The translations under genes and the position numbers were made by a program. Shown one piece after another: positions 52,679 to 64,000 of a stretch of 64,000 nt of DNA. Within the stretch, counting starts at the first letter, position 1, and each line of letters opens with the position of its first letter. The stretch spans positions 62,001 to 126,000 of the forward strand of contig JAAKBF010000119.1 of assembly GCA_012656075.1 (NCBI GenBank), written 5' to 3'. A model generated the notes under the pieces. It had not been told where the DNA came from and did no database searches. It saw nothing but the letters and a program-made list of their open reading frames with translations. This DNA is from Phytophthora hibernalis. Taxonomy: Eukaryota; Oomycota; Peronosporomycetes; Peronosporales; Peronosporaceae.

Positions 52679-53290
52679 CTATCTGCCAAGGATTCCAGGC
52701 CTGGAGTCCCCACACCACTGTCGACCTGTTCTATCCCACCAGTGACTTACGTCGTTTTGTTGCCTGCTGTCTGCCTCATCTAGCAGCTGATGCTTCTTCT
52801 GGTCCTTCTCCGCGTCAATGATGACACTGCGTTTATTGTCCATACCGTAATTGGCGATCCAGTCCGCTGTTGCATTGTATTGCCGGTAATGATGACTCCA
52901 CGTTTCAACTCGACATACCTCCGCCAACCTCTGCGATATCCGATACCAATGCTGCATTCGCTTGGACTTTGGTTTCGTTTTGTTCTTCATCCATACGATA
53001 ATCAGAGCACTGTCCCCAACTATGTGTAGGTTCCCCATCCCTTCTGTACCGCCTTCGCTAACAACCGCTGTAGACCCACGAATTCAGTTATATTGTTAGT
53101 CGTCAGTTGACCGCCTAAAGCCGTTGCAGCTACTCACGTGACTTCACCCGTTGCACCTGATGCCGTGTCTCCCTGTACCGCTATGTTTAGGATAAGGCTT
53201 CTACTACCTCCGGGTCCCGGGTTGCCTCGAGATCCCCCGTCAAAGAAGCCCACCTTGATAGGACCCCTCCACTCGCCATTAGTGTACATG
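52679..53290 (-). pseudogene. LINE RNase H domain
   Basis: The domain starts in one frame with FFDGGSRGNPGPGG (near 53235; first catalytic Asp and the glycine loop) and continues with TTNNITEFVGLQRLL (catalytic Glu). It then shifts to another frame for LHIVGDSALIIVWMKN (catalytic Asp) and HHYRQYNATADWIAN (final His/Asp motif). All four acidic or His landmarks of type 1 RNase H are present. It would degrade the RNA strand of the RNA-DNA hybrid. Confidence 0.75.
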
Positions 53291-55264
53291 TTGGTGTCTC
53301 TCTGCTCCATTCTGCAATGAGGAAGTTAACAGCAATTACGCGTGGTGCTGACGTTTCATTATAAGGAAACAGATCCATCTTGTATCGCCGCTCCGTTTCC
53401 ACCAGTGCGTGTCGTAGCACCACCCTTGCCTCTTCCACCGTAATTTGCTGCGTCCCTGTTGCGTAAATTCTGTTCACGTTCCAGCGCCATATTGTTGTTA
53501 TTGTGAGTGCACAGCCACCTGCCCACAAGATCAGTAGGAAATCAGTCATTCCTTCCCACTCTTTGTCTGTATGTCCGGCTCCCCATTATGCAATCCATTC
53601 TGGCACTCTTCTTTGTTGTAAACTAAAAACTCATAAAGTGCCTCCTCCCTTGACCTTTTCGTCGTGTCATTTTCCACCACTTCCATCTTCCAACATGTGA
53701 GTAATACGGTCCAGAAAGCAACCGCCTCTGGGCACTAATGTGCTGCTCCTTGGTTCTTCAGCTCTCGACATGATTCCGCTGGACAATTGTATCTCTGCTC
53801 CTTGTTCACCCACAGACGCAAACGTCCCATTCGAGTCTCATTACATTCTGCACTAGATATGATGGTACTCCTTGTATTGTCTGCAGCCGCTTCCAACTCA
53901 ACTGTTGCAGTGCTGATGCTATGTGATCGTGCTGCTCCGAGTCATCGTCCACCTACGTTTGCCCACCCATAACGAACTTATTCTGGAAATCCACGAATGG
54001 GGCAACACCAATGTGTTTGCTTCCGCTGTTCCTAACCATCTGACCGCAGCTTCGCTCACCTACTCCTTTCCGACTTCCCAAGGCACCTTCTGCGTTGTAA
54101 AACCCCATGTGTGCACCAGTTCATGCGGCCCCCCTTCGTTAATGCGAAGAGGTGGTGCTTGTCTTCGAGTGGGTGGGCTCGTCCGTATTCCTTCCCCGAA
54201 AAATCACCTCGTGAAAGTTAGCAATGATATTGCTGCATAATTCCTTATAATTGGTCGCCAATTGCGGAATCACTGGGCACATGTGTATCACTGGCTTGAA
54301 TAAAACCTGTCCGTGACCAACCCACTTGATATGTAGTAGGTTCTAAAAAGTGGCCTGTGACGAGTGGGCCACCAACTTCGTGAACTGCTCCCACTGCAAA
54401 ACATGTCCAGCTACATTCCACAGACGCAGCGCCCGCACTTCCATGGTCTTCAGTCCTTCCGCTATGAATTCCCTCGTTCTTGTCGTCTTCTGTTTTTAAT
54501 TGTTCTCATTATCGATACGATCGCACCCGGACATATTACCATGAGTCCTTCGTGTTCCCATCTGAAAGTGACTCCTCCGTCGATCTCAATTTCATTCTTA
54601 GTTGACTGCCTTCTTGTTCTTTTATTGGATCCAGTTGTCCTCGTTGAGTCATCTCCCACTGTACCCATTGTCGTCCTGAGCTCCAAAGACCTGCCTTATG
54701 CAGACCTTGTGGCTTCTTGAGCGTGGAGGCTAGCTGACCTCCATACTCTCCTTCTCGTTGTTGCAGCAATTCGCCAGTGATGTGCATAAGTGGCTTAGTG
54801 GTCAAAGCCCATGTCGCTACCGTTGTTGCACTCATCGCTGCCAATTCTGTCCTCAAGTGAGGCACTCCAAGCCCCCTCTTTTATCGCCAACTCCGCTACC
54901 TCCGTCTTTGTCCATCGTGCTGGTGTTTGATCTGGATGTGCAAAGGTCGACTTCCATACGTAGATCCTTATTCTCCGGTCTGCCTGTTGGATGATGTCTT
55001 CTGTGCGCCATGCGTGCTTTGCTACGTATAGTAACTTTGGTATTGTGAGTTCTACTCAAAACTGGGTTGTTCGATTCGTGAATTGACCCCGGCAAACCGG
55101 CGGCGAATCGTTCACTTGGCTTTACTATCGGGGCCGATAGACAGGACATAGTCGGAGTCGTACTTAACAGAACAACCAAAACAAGTGATTTGACTTGATT
55201 TGGTATTGGGTCGATCTTTGTCGACCCAACGCAATAGACCTTATTCGGCAAATTTAGCCGGAAT
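53291..55264 (-). other. LINE region between RT and RNase H
   Basis: Continuation of the LINE on the minus strand in several frames (for example 54462-54865 and 54853-55251). No domain was recognised. A thumb or C-terminal domain is expected here but cannot be shown. Confidence 0.4.
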
Positions 55265-56530
55265 TCACAATATTACTATGGCTACTGCAATTGATACTCG
55301 TTGTTGGGCAGTATTGGTCTTTTGTTCCGCTAAAACCAATCGAATTGTGAGTGCCTGAAAAGCACGCTCCCAAGCTGATTCGACGGTGCCTCCAGTCCCC
55401 GCCACATGACCTAGATACCTCACTGTCTCCACTACCTTGACGGGTTGATTCAATAATACGTCACCAGCTTGTTCCGGGCAGCCCTGTTCCCTGGGTCTCC
55501 AAGCTGTATGGCAACTGATTTGTGCACATTCAGCATCCATCCTGATACCCTCGAGAAGCGTTCCACTGCAGCTATCGCTGCGCCTTGCATGCTCCTGTTT
55601 GCGATATAGATCGCTGTATCATCCGCGTATCCTGCTACTTTTATATTTGCTGCTGCCTTATCCTCCAGGAGGTGTATTCCTTGCAGTCGCTCATCAGCCT
55701 CGACCTCATCATACAATAAAGCGACCGCTATGATGAAAAGCAGCGGGGCCAAAGGACAACCCTGGCGAACACCGCTCGTGACCCCGGTCTCTTTTGATAG
55801 CTCTCCGTTTGCAAGAAATCGAACTGTGGCGTCCGTGTGAATGACCTCGATGATTCTGCAAAAGCTCTCTGGAAAACCCTTTGCCCTTGATACCGCAAGT
55901 AAAAATCTCTATCCAAGGAATCATAAGCTTTGGCGAAGTCGAGCATGAGCACTTGCGCCTCCGTCATTTGAGTACATTGTTGACATGCTTGTTTCGCTGC
56001 TTCAAAAAGGTCTATCGCCTCGTGGATCGTTCTACCTGGTATAAATCCATATTGTGTGTCGTGCACTGAGTGTACCACCACCTTCCGTAATCTCCCAGCT
56101 AGAATTCTTGCGAAGATTTTGTAATCTGAGTTCAAGAGGGCGATAGGTCTGTAATATAAAGGGTTAGTTGCGTCTCCTCCTTTGCTAATGCAAAAGATAA
56201 AAGCTCCACAAACAATTTCGGTGTGGTGCCTGTTTCCATTGCATTGTTGAAAATTCTCGTTAAAGTTGGCCCCAATGCCTCCCCATGATCCAAGTACCAG
56301 TCGTTGCTCAACAAATCGGGCCAGCATGCTTTGCCTCGCTTGCACTTAGTAATGGCCTTCGCCACCTCCTCCTCCGTTATCCGTTCATCCAGATCTGATA
56401 AGTCAACTGATTTCCATCGACCCTTCAGTCTGTCGATGTATTCGTCTACCGATTCGTTTGCCTCTGCCGCCCTATTTAATATTGGTTCCCAACTTTCTGC
56501 TAAAATGTCTGCTTTTTGTTGTGAGTGCAT
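55265..56530 (-). pseudogene. LINE reverse transcriptase
   Basis: Begins ADILAESWEPILNRAAEAN and RITEEEVAKAITKCKRGKA, the usual entry into LINE RT. It continues NPLYYRPIALLNSDYKIFAR, ARILAGRLRKVV, DTQYGFIPGRTIHEAI, VLMLDFAKAYDSLDRD (catalytic Asp) and, after frame changes, RQGCPLAPLLFIIAVALL and GYADDTAIYI, whose YADD is the catalytic pair. RYLGHVAG follows near the end. At least four frame changes occur. Confidence 0.8.
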
Positions 56531-56539
56531 TTGTGATCC

Positions 56540-57245
56540 TTGTACTGGTGGACGCAGGGAAATACACAGTACCGCGCCAACACAATTCTGCGGCACGAAC
56601 AAAATATGCGGACGGGTACCATACCCACAAGCATCACACCGCGGAGGGGAAGATCGGGTCTTCAAGAATCGATGGGTGGTATATCACAGCTGCAGAGCGG
56701 AACCTTCAGCGAGGCATATCGGTGGTGGAGTCCTTCTGTCGGGCCGACCACCGGAGAGTGATCATGGAGTTTCATTCGCCCCAAGGAATAATCAGAGTGC
56801 GACGCAGACCCAAACTATATCCGCATCCGCCGTATGCCGAGGCGGCAACACAGAGTATGATAGAGCATCGACTTCAGCAGCTGGCAGCAGAATTGCAGAG
56901 GGGCAGCGATCTCAGCGGCGCAGAGTTATGGGGCCAATTTAAAACTGAGTTGTGAGGGGAATTGTTGCGTGTGAAGACGGAGGCACGGCGTCGAACAAAT
57001 AGGGACTTTCGACAAAAGATTAGAAGAATCAAGGTGAGGTTGGAGCGGTGTGGCTACACGTCGCCGCAACAACAAGAACTCAGACAACAACTCATTAACG
57101 AGTTAGCCAAAGTGCAAGGAGAGAGAGGAGCACTGATGCGACGAATCTTGGTGACCAACTCAGCCTGGAGCTAAAAAACAGTTTTACCGGAGAATTTGCA
57201 ACAAGTATAGAGTCAATACGATACCTCATCTTATCTCAGTAGCTG
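56540..57245 (+). pseudogene. Inverted segment of the LINE (endonuclease C-term and linker)
   Basis: On the plus strand, opposite to the rest of the LINE, the sequence reads GWYITAAERNLQRGI, then CRADHRRVIMEFHSPQG (the S/ADH motif that ends an APE endonuclease), then a Gln/Arg-rich linker (RRTNRDFRQKIRRIKVRLER, LRQQLINELAKVQGE) and FYRRICNKYRVNTI. This is exactly the part missing between 57303 and 56510 on the minus strand. A direct repeat of about 50 bases (GTAGGATCCCATGTCTTATC...) lies at the right breakpoint (57241-57320). Confidence 0.75.
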
Positions 57246-57302
57246 TAGGATCCCATGTCTTATCTCTTGTTGCTGACGACGATAGCTGTAGGATCCCATG
57301 TC

Positions 57303-58065
57303 TTATCTCTTGTTGCTGACGATTCGGTCCCAGTCCATATTAGTCACGCAATTGTAATCTCCACCCCAGATCATCGCCATACCCGTCGAAAATGGTATTC
57401 TCCTCAACTTGTTGAAGAAAGCTATTCGTGCCTGCCCCGCCGAAGGTGTGTAGATATTCGCGAAGATGAATTGTTTTCCTTCCAATGTTCCCGTCACCAT
57501 TATGAGATGCTCCGTCCGTTCCCCATTCCAGTACATGTTTGATCGCCCCGTACGGGTTCTCTAGTATTGCGCATCCTGCTCTCCTTTCTTCCCCTGAAGA
57601 CCAAAATGAGTATTTATCTGCCACTGTGTACTTTTATCCCCACATCGTTACGTACGGTTGCCTTGCTGTCTTGTTCTCTTCCTCCTTTAGGTGTGTTTCT
57701 TGTAAAAATATGAAGTCCGTCTGCCCCCGCTCTCCTTGCTCCTTGAGGAGCTGCAGTCTCGTCCCTACCTGCTTGATATGCATCGCCAGTCCTCGTATGT
57801 TGTAAGTTGCTAATCCTATTGTCCTATCCAGCTTGTGCTGGGTAGGGTTCAATATCCGTCGTTGTTTTTGTTGTTGTTGTTGTTGTCTTCGTTGTTTGCT
57901 CATAAGTTTTCCGTGCTTTCGGAAAGCTTTAGTCGTATTTCCAGTATGCTGAGGTTGAGGAATCGTTTGGTAGTATTGATACAAAGTCGTTTGGTCTTCG
58001 GCATCTACTCCTCTGTGTCGCCTTTCTGCTTCTTTCCTACTTATGCCTGTCATCACCATTGACAT
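57303..58065 (-). pseudogene. LINE endonuclease, amino part
   Basis: IGLATYNIRGLAMHI and DFIFLQETHL (57634-58065) are the first APE motifs, the latter with the catalytic Glu. 57303-57536 contains FIFANIYTP and WGGDYNCV, the next motif with Asp and Asn. The frame then ends at VSNKR, where the inverted segment begins. A Gln run (RRQQQQQQKQRR) precedes the domain. It would nick target DNA to prime reverse transcription. Confidence 0.75.
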
Positions 58066-61000
58066 TCTTACTTCCCCTCTTCAGCGGATGACTGCTCGCT
58101 AGTCTCATCGCTGCTCCCCATGTTGCGGACCGACGAGTGATGCTCGCGTCTGTCCTGTTGCTTTAGCCTTCTGCTACGGGGTACGCGCTCCTGTTGATCG
58201 TGTATAGTATGACTTGGCAGTATCATCCCTCCCTCCTGATGAGCCCGCCGCCATTTCATTCAGGGGCGTCATGTTAGGTTGGGCTGTGCCCCTTTCACCA
58301 GCAGACCCACCCCTTGAGCACCTGAAATGGACTGCTGTGCACAGTTCTGCTTCAAATCTGTTTGACCGCGATCCTGCTTCGGCTCGCTTCTTTTCCCGTC
58401 CGATGTGAGCATTCATGCCTTTGGGAATTTGTTTGCGCTGATTTCGTCCGTAGCCGGGATCCCCTGAGACTCTTCGATCCTCTTCTCCGCTTCTACATGC
58501 TTGACGGAAATCGCCCTTGTAATTGCCTTTAGCTCCTCCGTCGCAGCTTTTGCTGTTTTCTATGATCGTACGGCTCTCTATCCAATTCCGGCCTTCCGTA
58601 CTTGCCGAGGATGGCGTTTCGTTTCTCATCCATCTCTCCGTGTTGTCTTCGTAGCATTGATAACGCTCGGTGTCGTAAGTCACTGCCTGGAAATGGTTTC
58701 CCCATCCTTCCATTCCAGTACTAACACTGTTGGTAATATGCCGGCCCCGACCAAATCTTGTAGTAGCCCAAGTGCCATCTCCGAGTTCAGGGTGGCCACC
58801 GCTCCTGTCTCAATTACTGCTCCTTGGGATAATTCTTGGTTCTCATACGCATAGGCTTGAATCTGAGCCTCCTCATGCAGATCCACATCCAGAACGTCAA
58901 TGATCTCGCGCGCGTGCATGGCCATCGCTTGAATGTGTGAAGATCTTACCCAGAACTTCTTTGTCGCTTCGGACCGAACCGATTTATTTCGTTGCTCGAC
59001 ATAGTGTGACGCCATCACACTTATCTGCACCTCGATGCTACTGTGAATTACCTCCTCATGCCCTGTGTCGTCCAGCTCCGCTGCCAGTTCAAGTGGTCTC
59101 AAATTGTCCTCATCAACCAGGTTAGCAATCATTCCATTGAGTACTTGCTTTTTAGATCGTTGACTTGCTTCACTACCGTGGCACTTGGTGGCACTAGCCC
59201 TGTGGTTGTATTACTGAGAGCCGCATTCAGCGCAAACCACCCGCAATGCCATTGCCTACCACTTCTGTGATAGTTCCCCCAGCACCCCTAGCCATAACTT
59301 GATAGGAATACGTTGCTTATCCATTGGTACGGTCCCGATATATTCATATCCGTCCGATTCCTCATTGTCATTTCCGGTGTGGTTATCCTTCATCTCGTGG
59401 TCTTTGTCGCTCGATGTGTGTGGCTCTATCCCTCCCCATCTGCGTCATTCTTCAGCACCTCCTCTGCTTGGTCTGCCCTGCCTCCTCTTGAAAATGCCTC
59501 CGTTGGTATCACCACCGACGTCTGATCCGTGTTCACCTCGATGTGTTTTGTCGCTTCGACGAACTGGTACATATATTTCTGCATCCCCAGCTTCCTTACT
59601 TTCTTTATCGGCTTCTCGTCACCCCGTAGGGTGACAGTGATTGTGTTTTACCTCACCTTCAAGAACTTTACTGTTTGTGTGGAGTCCTCCGGAGTTGCAT
59701 CTTGATCCCATTCCTCCGGAATTCAGCGCTTTGGCGATGCGGATCGTTGCCTCCTTGCCAATGTCCCGTGTTTTCGTTGTCGATGGTCGAGTCAGCTCAC
59801 TTCTATTCTTCCTCCACCGCATCCGCTTGGGTCGGACCGGTCGTGCCTCCCATTGTCCCTTGTACAGCCGTCTGGGGTCCAATCCGGGTGGCCTTTAAGA
59901 TTCTCCTCTCAGTTTCTCTTCCTCGTGTCATGATGTGTTCTGTTTTGCCTCCCCACTCCACATCGTTCACATTCTCCCAGTATGGCTCCACCTCCTTAAT
60001 CTCTGTCTCCGTCATGTCGACATCCACCCCGTTCCCAATGCTTTCGCGACTGAGTGCCTTCTGACTCAGGGATGTGGTGTTGTCGTCCCCTTGTCCCCGT
60101 ACTTAGCCCCATTGCGTACCACTTTGCTTCATTTGTTCCCATTCGCTTGGCAGTGTTGGTCCCTCCTTGTCCATTTTTGCCACCTGCTGCTGTGTTGCCG
60201 TGGGGTTGACATCTGCCCGTCTCCTTGTCTCCGCAAGTTTCACATTTGCTTGCGCTCCTTTGTCCTCCAGGCCTTGAAGGAGTCGTTGCAATTGTTCCAT
60301 GGTTGTTGGCGGCGGCCGTGCCTGATAAGTTCTCGAGCTATTTCCGATTGCCGAGGGCATAGCTCTCATCTGTGTGGCGACACAGCATATCCTTTGTCCA
60401 GACTCCAGTACCGCACAAGGTTTCGTTGGGTGTACCGGCGAGCGTCACGCTTTGCATGGCCGGTTAACATGCATCTCCCGATGGTGGAGCACTAGTTCCT
60501 TGTCATCATGCTGTTTGTAGCCAATTGTCTTGAGTTTTGATGGGAATGCCTTCGCTTTGATCTTCACCAACCATTGCTTGTCATTGAGCCCTTTTTCTCC
60601 AATGTCTGGGTGAGCCATCGTCTGCACTTGCAACCCCATCTTCCTCCCTACCCATAATATATCCTTTGATGTCATGGTTCCTTTTCTCAAAGTGACGGTA
60701 AAACTGTAGTAATCCAGTTTGACTATGGCATGAGTCATTCGAGCTTCAATACGCTAACTTTCGTAGTCTACTAGTTGTAACATCCGCATTGCCAGTGGCA
60801 TTCTCCATCCGACCCATCGTTGAGCTGCCTTCTTCCCCTTGAAAGTCACTGTAAGCACTCTCTTGTCTGCATCTAGCTCCACTCGTGATAGTTCCGCCTT
60901 GAAGTCGTCCATCTCTTGTTTTTGTTGTGGTGCCGCCTCCTCCCCATGCTGATCTGAGCAAGGAGTACCCCTCTGGACAAATTGTCACCATTGCGTTGCC

Positions 61001-62273
61001 CTGGGGCCAAATGAGCATATAACGGATACTCCAAAGCAATGAACATATCCGTAAAGTTTGCTAGCTCAAACGGCGTCATGGATTGCACTAGGAATCGGGG
61101 CGGAAAAGGCACTTCGAGTTCCTGATTCAGTATCATCAATAGAGCTTGGTTCTCCTCCTGTGTTCGTCAATTCGGTCATTGGCTTCAAACATAGCTGCAA
61201 TAATCGCCGATGTTCTTCCGTGAGTTCGTCCCCGTGTCGCTGGCTTCCTTGCTTAGTTACTGCCCTCAGGTAGCTTCCGACTTGCCCATTGGTACGTACC
61301 GACCTTCCTCTTGCTCTTTCTCGATGAAAATGAAACAGTGGATTCGCGCTTCGACCTCCTTCTGAGATCGCCCTTCCTCGATTATACACTGCTTCATCAG
61401 CTCTGCATCCTTGTTTCATGCTCCTGAATTCCTTGCTTCCAAAAGCTGATGATGCCCTCGTATCGAGCCTGCTCCTGCGGTGATAGTACATCCTGCCATT
61501 CGTCTTCTGTTACAACTGCTTTTGCCTGCCCTGCCTTACCATCCTTGTCCACTTGATTCTCCACATATTGTTTATTCCGTCTCGCTTTGGCCAAGCTGTT
61601 TAGCCTTTGTACCATGTGGAAGACATATTCTGGTGGGGCGAGGTTGTACAGATACGAGCGCAACTGCTTAAAAGCAACTACTCCGTCCTCTTGATCCACT
61701 CCTCTCCACTTGATGGCATTGTCCTTCTTCTTACCCTGCGCTGGTCCCGCTATACGTTGCTTCCGTTGCGGTGACACCTTGCGCTTATTATGCTTGGGCG
61801 GTAAGCCGGTGCTGAGTTCTCTGCGTTGACTGGGTTCATTGTTCGCCAATTTGTTGTTCTTCTTGGCACTCTTCCCACTGGTGTTCTTGTTGGTGCTGCT
61901 GACATGACATCTCCGCTGCTGCAGTACCTGACTGCCCTTGATCTCCGTTGTCCCTGGTTACCTGCGTGTACGTTCGCTCCGTACCCGCTCCCGTTCTGCC
62001 TGCGACTCTGTTCTCCGCTTCACTCTGCGTACCCACATTGGCAGACCCTGCCAACTCCGTGTTGCCCGGTTCCTTCGCCATGTCGTCGCCTTGCTCGCCC
62101 CGTTTCATCGAAGATAACTGAAAGTTTGTATACTGGGGTTTTGCGTCCTTCCAAACGCCCCCTCCCCCGTATATGTTCTGCTCTACCGTTCCTGCGACAA
62201 TGACAATCCCGAAGAGTCGTTGCCCCCGGAAAAGTTGGAAGTGTCCGTCGCTTGTCTCTGCGAAGATGTCCAA
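58066..62273 (-). pseudogene. LINE ORF1 (Gag-like) region
   Basis: A succession of frames with charged, Gln-, Glu- and Lys-rich protein (for example 61397-61849 and 61836-62273). At 60103-60369 there is a heptad-rich piece (MEQLQRLLQGLEDKGAQANV) suggesting a coiled coil, as in many ORF1 proteins that trimerise and bind RNA. 58174-58713 and 58680-59132 continue it. No zinc knuckle was noticed. The extent is inferred from consistent strand and composition rather than from a family match. Confidence 0.5.
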
Positions 62274-62290
62274 GTCGGGGTCCGGGTCAC

Positions 62291-62790
62291 TTCCATTCTG
62301 CCTCGCGATTATGTAAAAGTGAGAGGTAAGTACAGTAAAAACTGCGTTGTCACTACAAATTCATTTTGGTTTCATATTCCTATTATAGCTCATCGCGTCG
62401 CAAGAACATTTCGTCGCAAGAACTCATTATACATCTCAACAGTCCATTGGGTGAGCAGAGCGACTCTGTACGCTAAGCGAGCATCAAACGCCATGGTCTT
62501 CATATGGGACCAAGAACTGACAGCTCGCAATATCAATGTACTAGACTGTGGTACCAACGGCGACGGGGATACGGACGAAGACACGAAGCACACGGCAGAT
62601 GATCACACGGGTGACGAAGAGCGTACTGAAAGGGAGTAATACATCAGCAGAGAGTAGGCTACTCGAAGTCACATTCGTCGACAACTCGAGCTATACTATG
62701 TTAATTGCATTTACTCCACTTTTTATTTTCTTATTGCTACAAAGATTCACAGTGCAGTTCTGCGGATAGCGGAAAGCAACCATCGTGTCC
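62291..62790. other. Interval between the LINE and the hAT element
   Basis: A plus-strand frame (62220-62639) ends in an acidic tail (DGDTDEDTKHTADDHTGDEE). It could be the end of a gene cut by the LINE, but no homology or start was found. CAGTGCAGTTCTGCGG near 62752 may be near the hAT end. Confidence 0.3.
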
Positions 62791-62821
62791 AGCCATCTAG
62801 CGGATCTGCCGCTAGATGGCT
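62791..62821. repeat. 13-bp hairpin in the 5' region of the hAT element
   Basis: AGCCATCTAGCGG and CCGCTAGATGGCT pair perfectly around a 5-nt loop, 114 bases before the transposase start. Subterminal palindromes are often transposase-binding sites. Confidence 0.7.
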
Positions 62822-62934
62822 TTCATCCGGCGGAATTTGCAATCCGTCGGATCAAAACAGCGGATGCGCTGAACACACCCTCCATTCTTCGACTTTCACT
62901 TCTTCCAAAATCTCCCCACATCCCAACATCCAAG

Positions 62935-64000
62935 ATGCTCACTACCCCTCGCGCTATCGACTCCACCGCCCCCACCACCTTCACGAACCGGCAGGCTGTC
63001 GACTTTTACTTTCAGCCGTGTCGCGACCAGTACGACGAGATGATACTCGAGTGCTTCCGTTGCCGGTGCGACGCGGTCGGAAAGCGTGTCACCGGCACAG
63101 GCTACACGAACCTGATGCAGCGCATCAGGCGCGAGCACCCCGGCTATAACGAGGAGATGCTGGCGGCTACACCCGGTGAGACGGGCTCTCTCGCGCTACA
63201 CGTCCGCCACTCCGCTCAAAATCTATTCGGCTGGTTGGAGTGGGTCGTTAAGTGCAATTTGCCGCTCTCTTTTTGCGAGAGCAAGCTGGCGTGGCGGTAT
63301 GTATGTTATTGCACAGGCATGTTTTATTGACTGATCACTTTGAAGACTGAGTGTGTTGAGACACTTCGGCGCGTCATGGATGCGGTGACGCTCTCGGTAG
63401 AGCATTCAATCGCGGCAGAAATGCCAGAACGGTTCGGACTCATCATTGACGGGTGGACCCACGGCTCGGAGCATTTCATCGCAGTCTTCGCGTGGTCCGA
63501 GATGGACGATGCCGTCCGGTCCCCTCTGTTGTGCATGGATCCACTCGTCAACGATGAGGCGGATGGCCTGTCAGCAGCTTGTCATCAGCTCTTCTTGAGA
63601 GCGATGCTGGCTAGCGACTTCGACAAGCAGCAGGAGCAGTGTCTCTTCCACGTAGGTACAAATGCTCCGTCAATCGCCGCCTTGCCACGTTGATGGGTGT
63701 TCCGCTAATCGGGTGTGCAAGCCATCGATCTAACATCGTGGTAGCCCAATCACTCATCGGCAGTTCAGATGACTTGAACTTGGTCCAGGCTCTGATGCTG
63801 ATGCTGCGCACTGACCCAACCCGCCGATCTCCGGTACGTGAGGTGGCTTTCTTTTAATATCTCATTTTAATTGAGGTTATAACTGTAATTGTGTTTATTT
63901 ATGTGGCTACAGGCTCAAGATAAAACTTAGTCCAATCATTCGGCAGCACACACGCTGGGGTTCGACCTTTGCGATGCTCTATCGTTATTTCGAGCTGCTC
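62935..64000 (+). CDS. hAT-type transposase (BED finger and RNase H-fold start), partial at window edge
   Basis: ATG at 62935 (MLTTPRAIDSTAPTTFTNRQ). A BED-like finger has CFRC and LMQRIRREHPGY; the position expected to be the first His of the H-x4-H pair is Arg. GWLEWVVKCNLPLSFCE leads into a 45-nt intron (63301-63345, GTATGT...AG). Exon 2 has LRRVMDAVTLSVEHSIAAEM, FGLIIDGWTHGSEHFIAVFA (probable first catalytic Asp) and a CSVN...LIGCASHR block that is one base out of frame at about 63655. A second intron (63834-63912) precedes RQHTRWGSTFAMLYRYFELL. The gene runs off the window. A few frame problems leave its activity uncertain. Confidence 0.65.

Larger units (their letters stand above)
52530..62290 (-). 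mobile_element. Non-LTR retrotransposon (LINE) with APE endonuclease, RT and RNase H; frame-broken and internally inverted
   Basis: The minus strand from about 62280 encodes ORF1 pieces, then an apurinic-type endonuclease, reverse transcriptase and a carboxyl RNase H ending near 52680. A T-run at about 52549-52555 could be the complement of a short poly(A). About 9.7 kb is long for a LINE and suggests a long ORF1. Every domain is split over several frames. A piece of about 700 bases between the endonuclease and RT is inverted (56540-57245). The clade was not fixed; RNase H-bearing LINEs include I- and Tad-like groups. Confidence 0.8.

Noticed and set aside
56304..56942. A plus-strand gene of 212 codons in the LINE
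   Set aside because: Its coherent part is the inverted LINE linker in a different frame; the remainder is a shadow of the RT.

Overview
This window looks like an oomycete nuclear genome segment, most likely Phytophthora or a close relative. The evidence is two RxLR-dEER secreted effector genes, intron-poor genes, oomycete-type INR/FPR core promoters just upstream of start codons, and a dense mix of eukaryotic transposons (Ty3/gypsy, Ty1/copia, LINE, Helitron, Crypton-like, mariner, hAT). No bacterial operons, Shine-Dalgarno sites or CRISPR arrays are visible. The assignment is by pattern only; the species is not determined.

Layout. 1-2290: a SWEET sugar transporter inside a >1 kb-arm palindrome whose right arm is a decayed inverted copy. 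4.6-5.8 kb: a zinc- and NAD-dependent polyol (sorbitol/xylitol-type) dehydrogenase with one short intron. 6.6-8.8 kb: a broken Crypton-like tyrosine recombinase element. 8.9 kb: a tRNA-like gene with a shortened anticodon arm. 9.6-10.7 kb: a mariner relic. 11.0-21.3 kb: a second SWEET/dehydrogenase unit whose dehydrogenase has a 437-bp deletion and is split by a 6.2-kb Ty3/gypsy element. 21.6-22.3 kb: a copia relic. 24.6-25.9 kb: a degenerate minisatellite. 26.5 kb: a broken RxLR gene. 27.8-37.8 kb: four copies of an unrecognised, very large multi-pass membrane protein with a cysteine-rich loop, in alternating orientation. 38.5 kb: a very divergent histone H4-like sequence. 39.9-43.3 kb: a SANT/Myb-like gene, a probable intron-containing gene and a gene with a possible C2H2 finger. 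43.8-49.8 kb: a Helitron Rep/helicase, broken. 51.3 kb: an intact RxLR effector gene. 52.5-62.3 kb: a LINE with an internal inversion. 62.8 kb to the end: a hAT-type transposase.

How the genes may work together. SWEET and the dehydrogenase are divergently arranged in both units, with the same 56-nt palindrome between them, which suggests a sugar/polyol transport and oxidation module. The SWEET coding sequences are almost identical while their flanks have diverged, pointing to gene conversion. The effectors and the membrane-protein family lie in repeat-rich, gene-poor DNA typical of fast-evolving oomycete regions.

Caution. Single-base frame changes occur in nearly every gene here, including in a retrotransposon whose LTRs differ by only about 1%. 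Some of them may be assembly errors rather than biology. All identities below were counted by eye.
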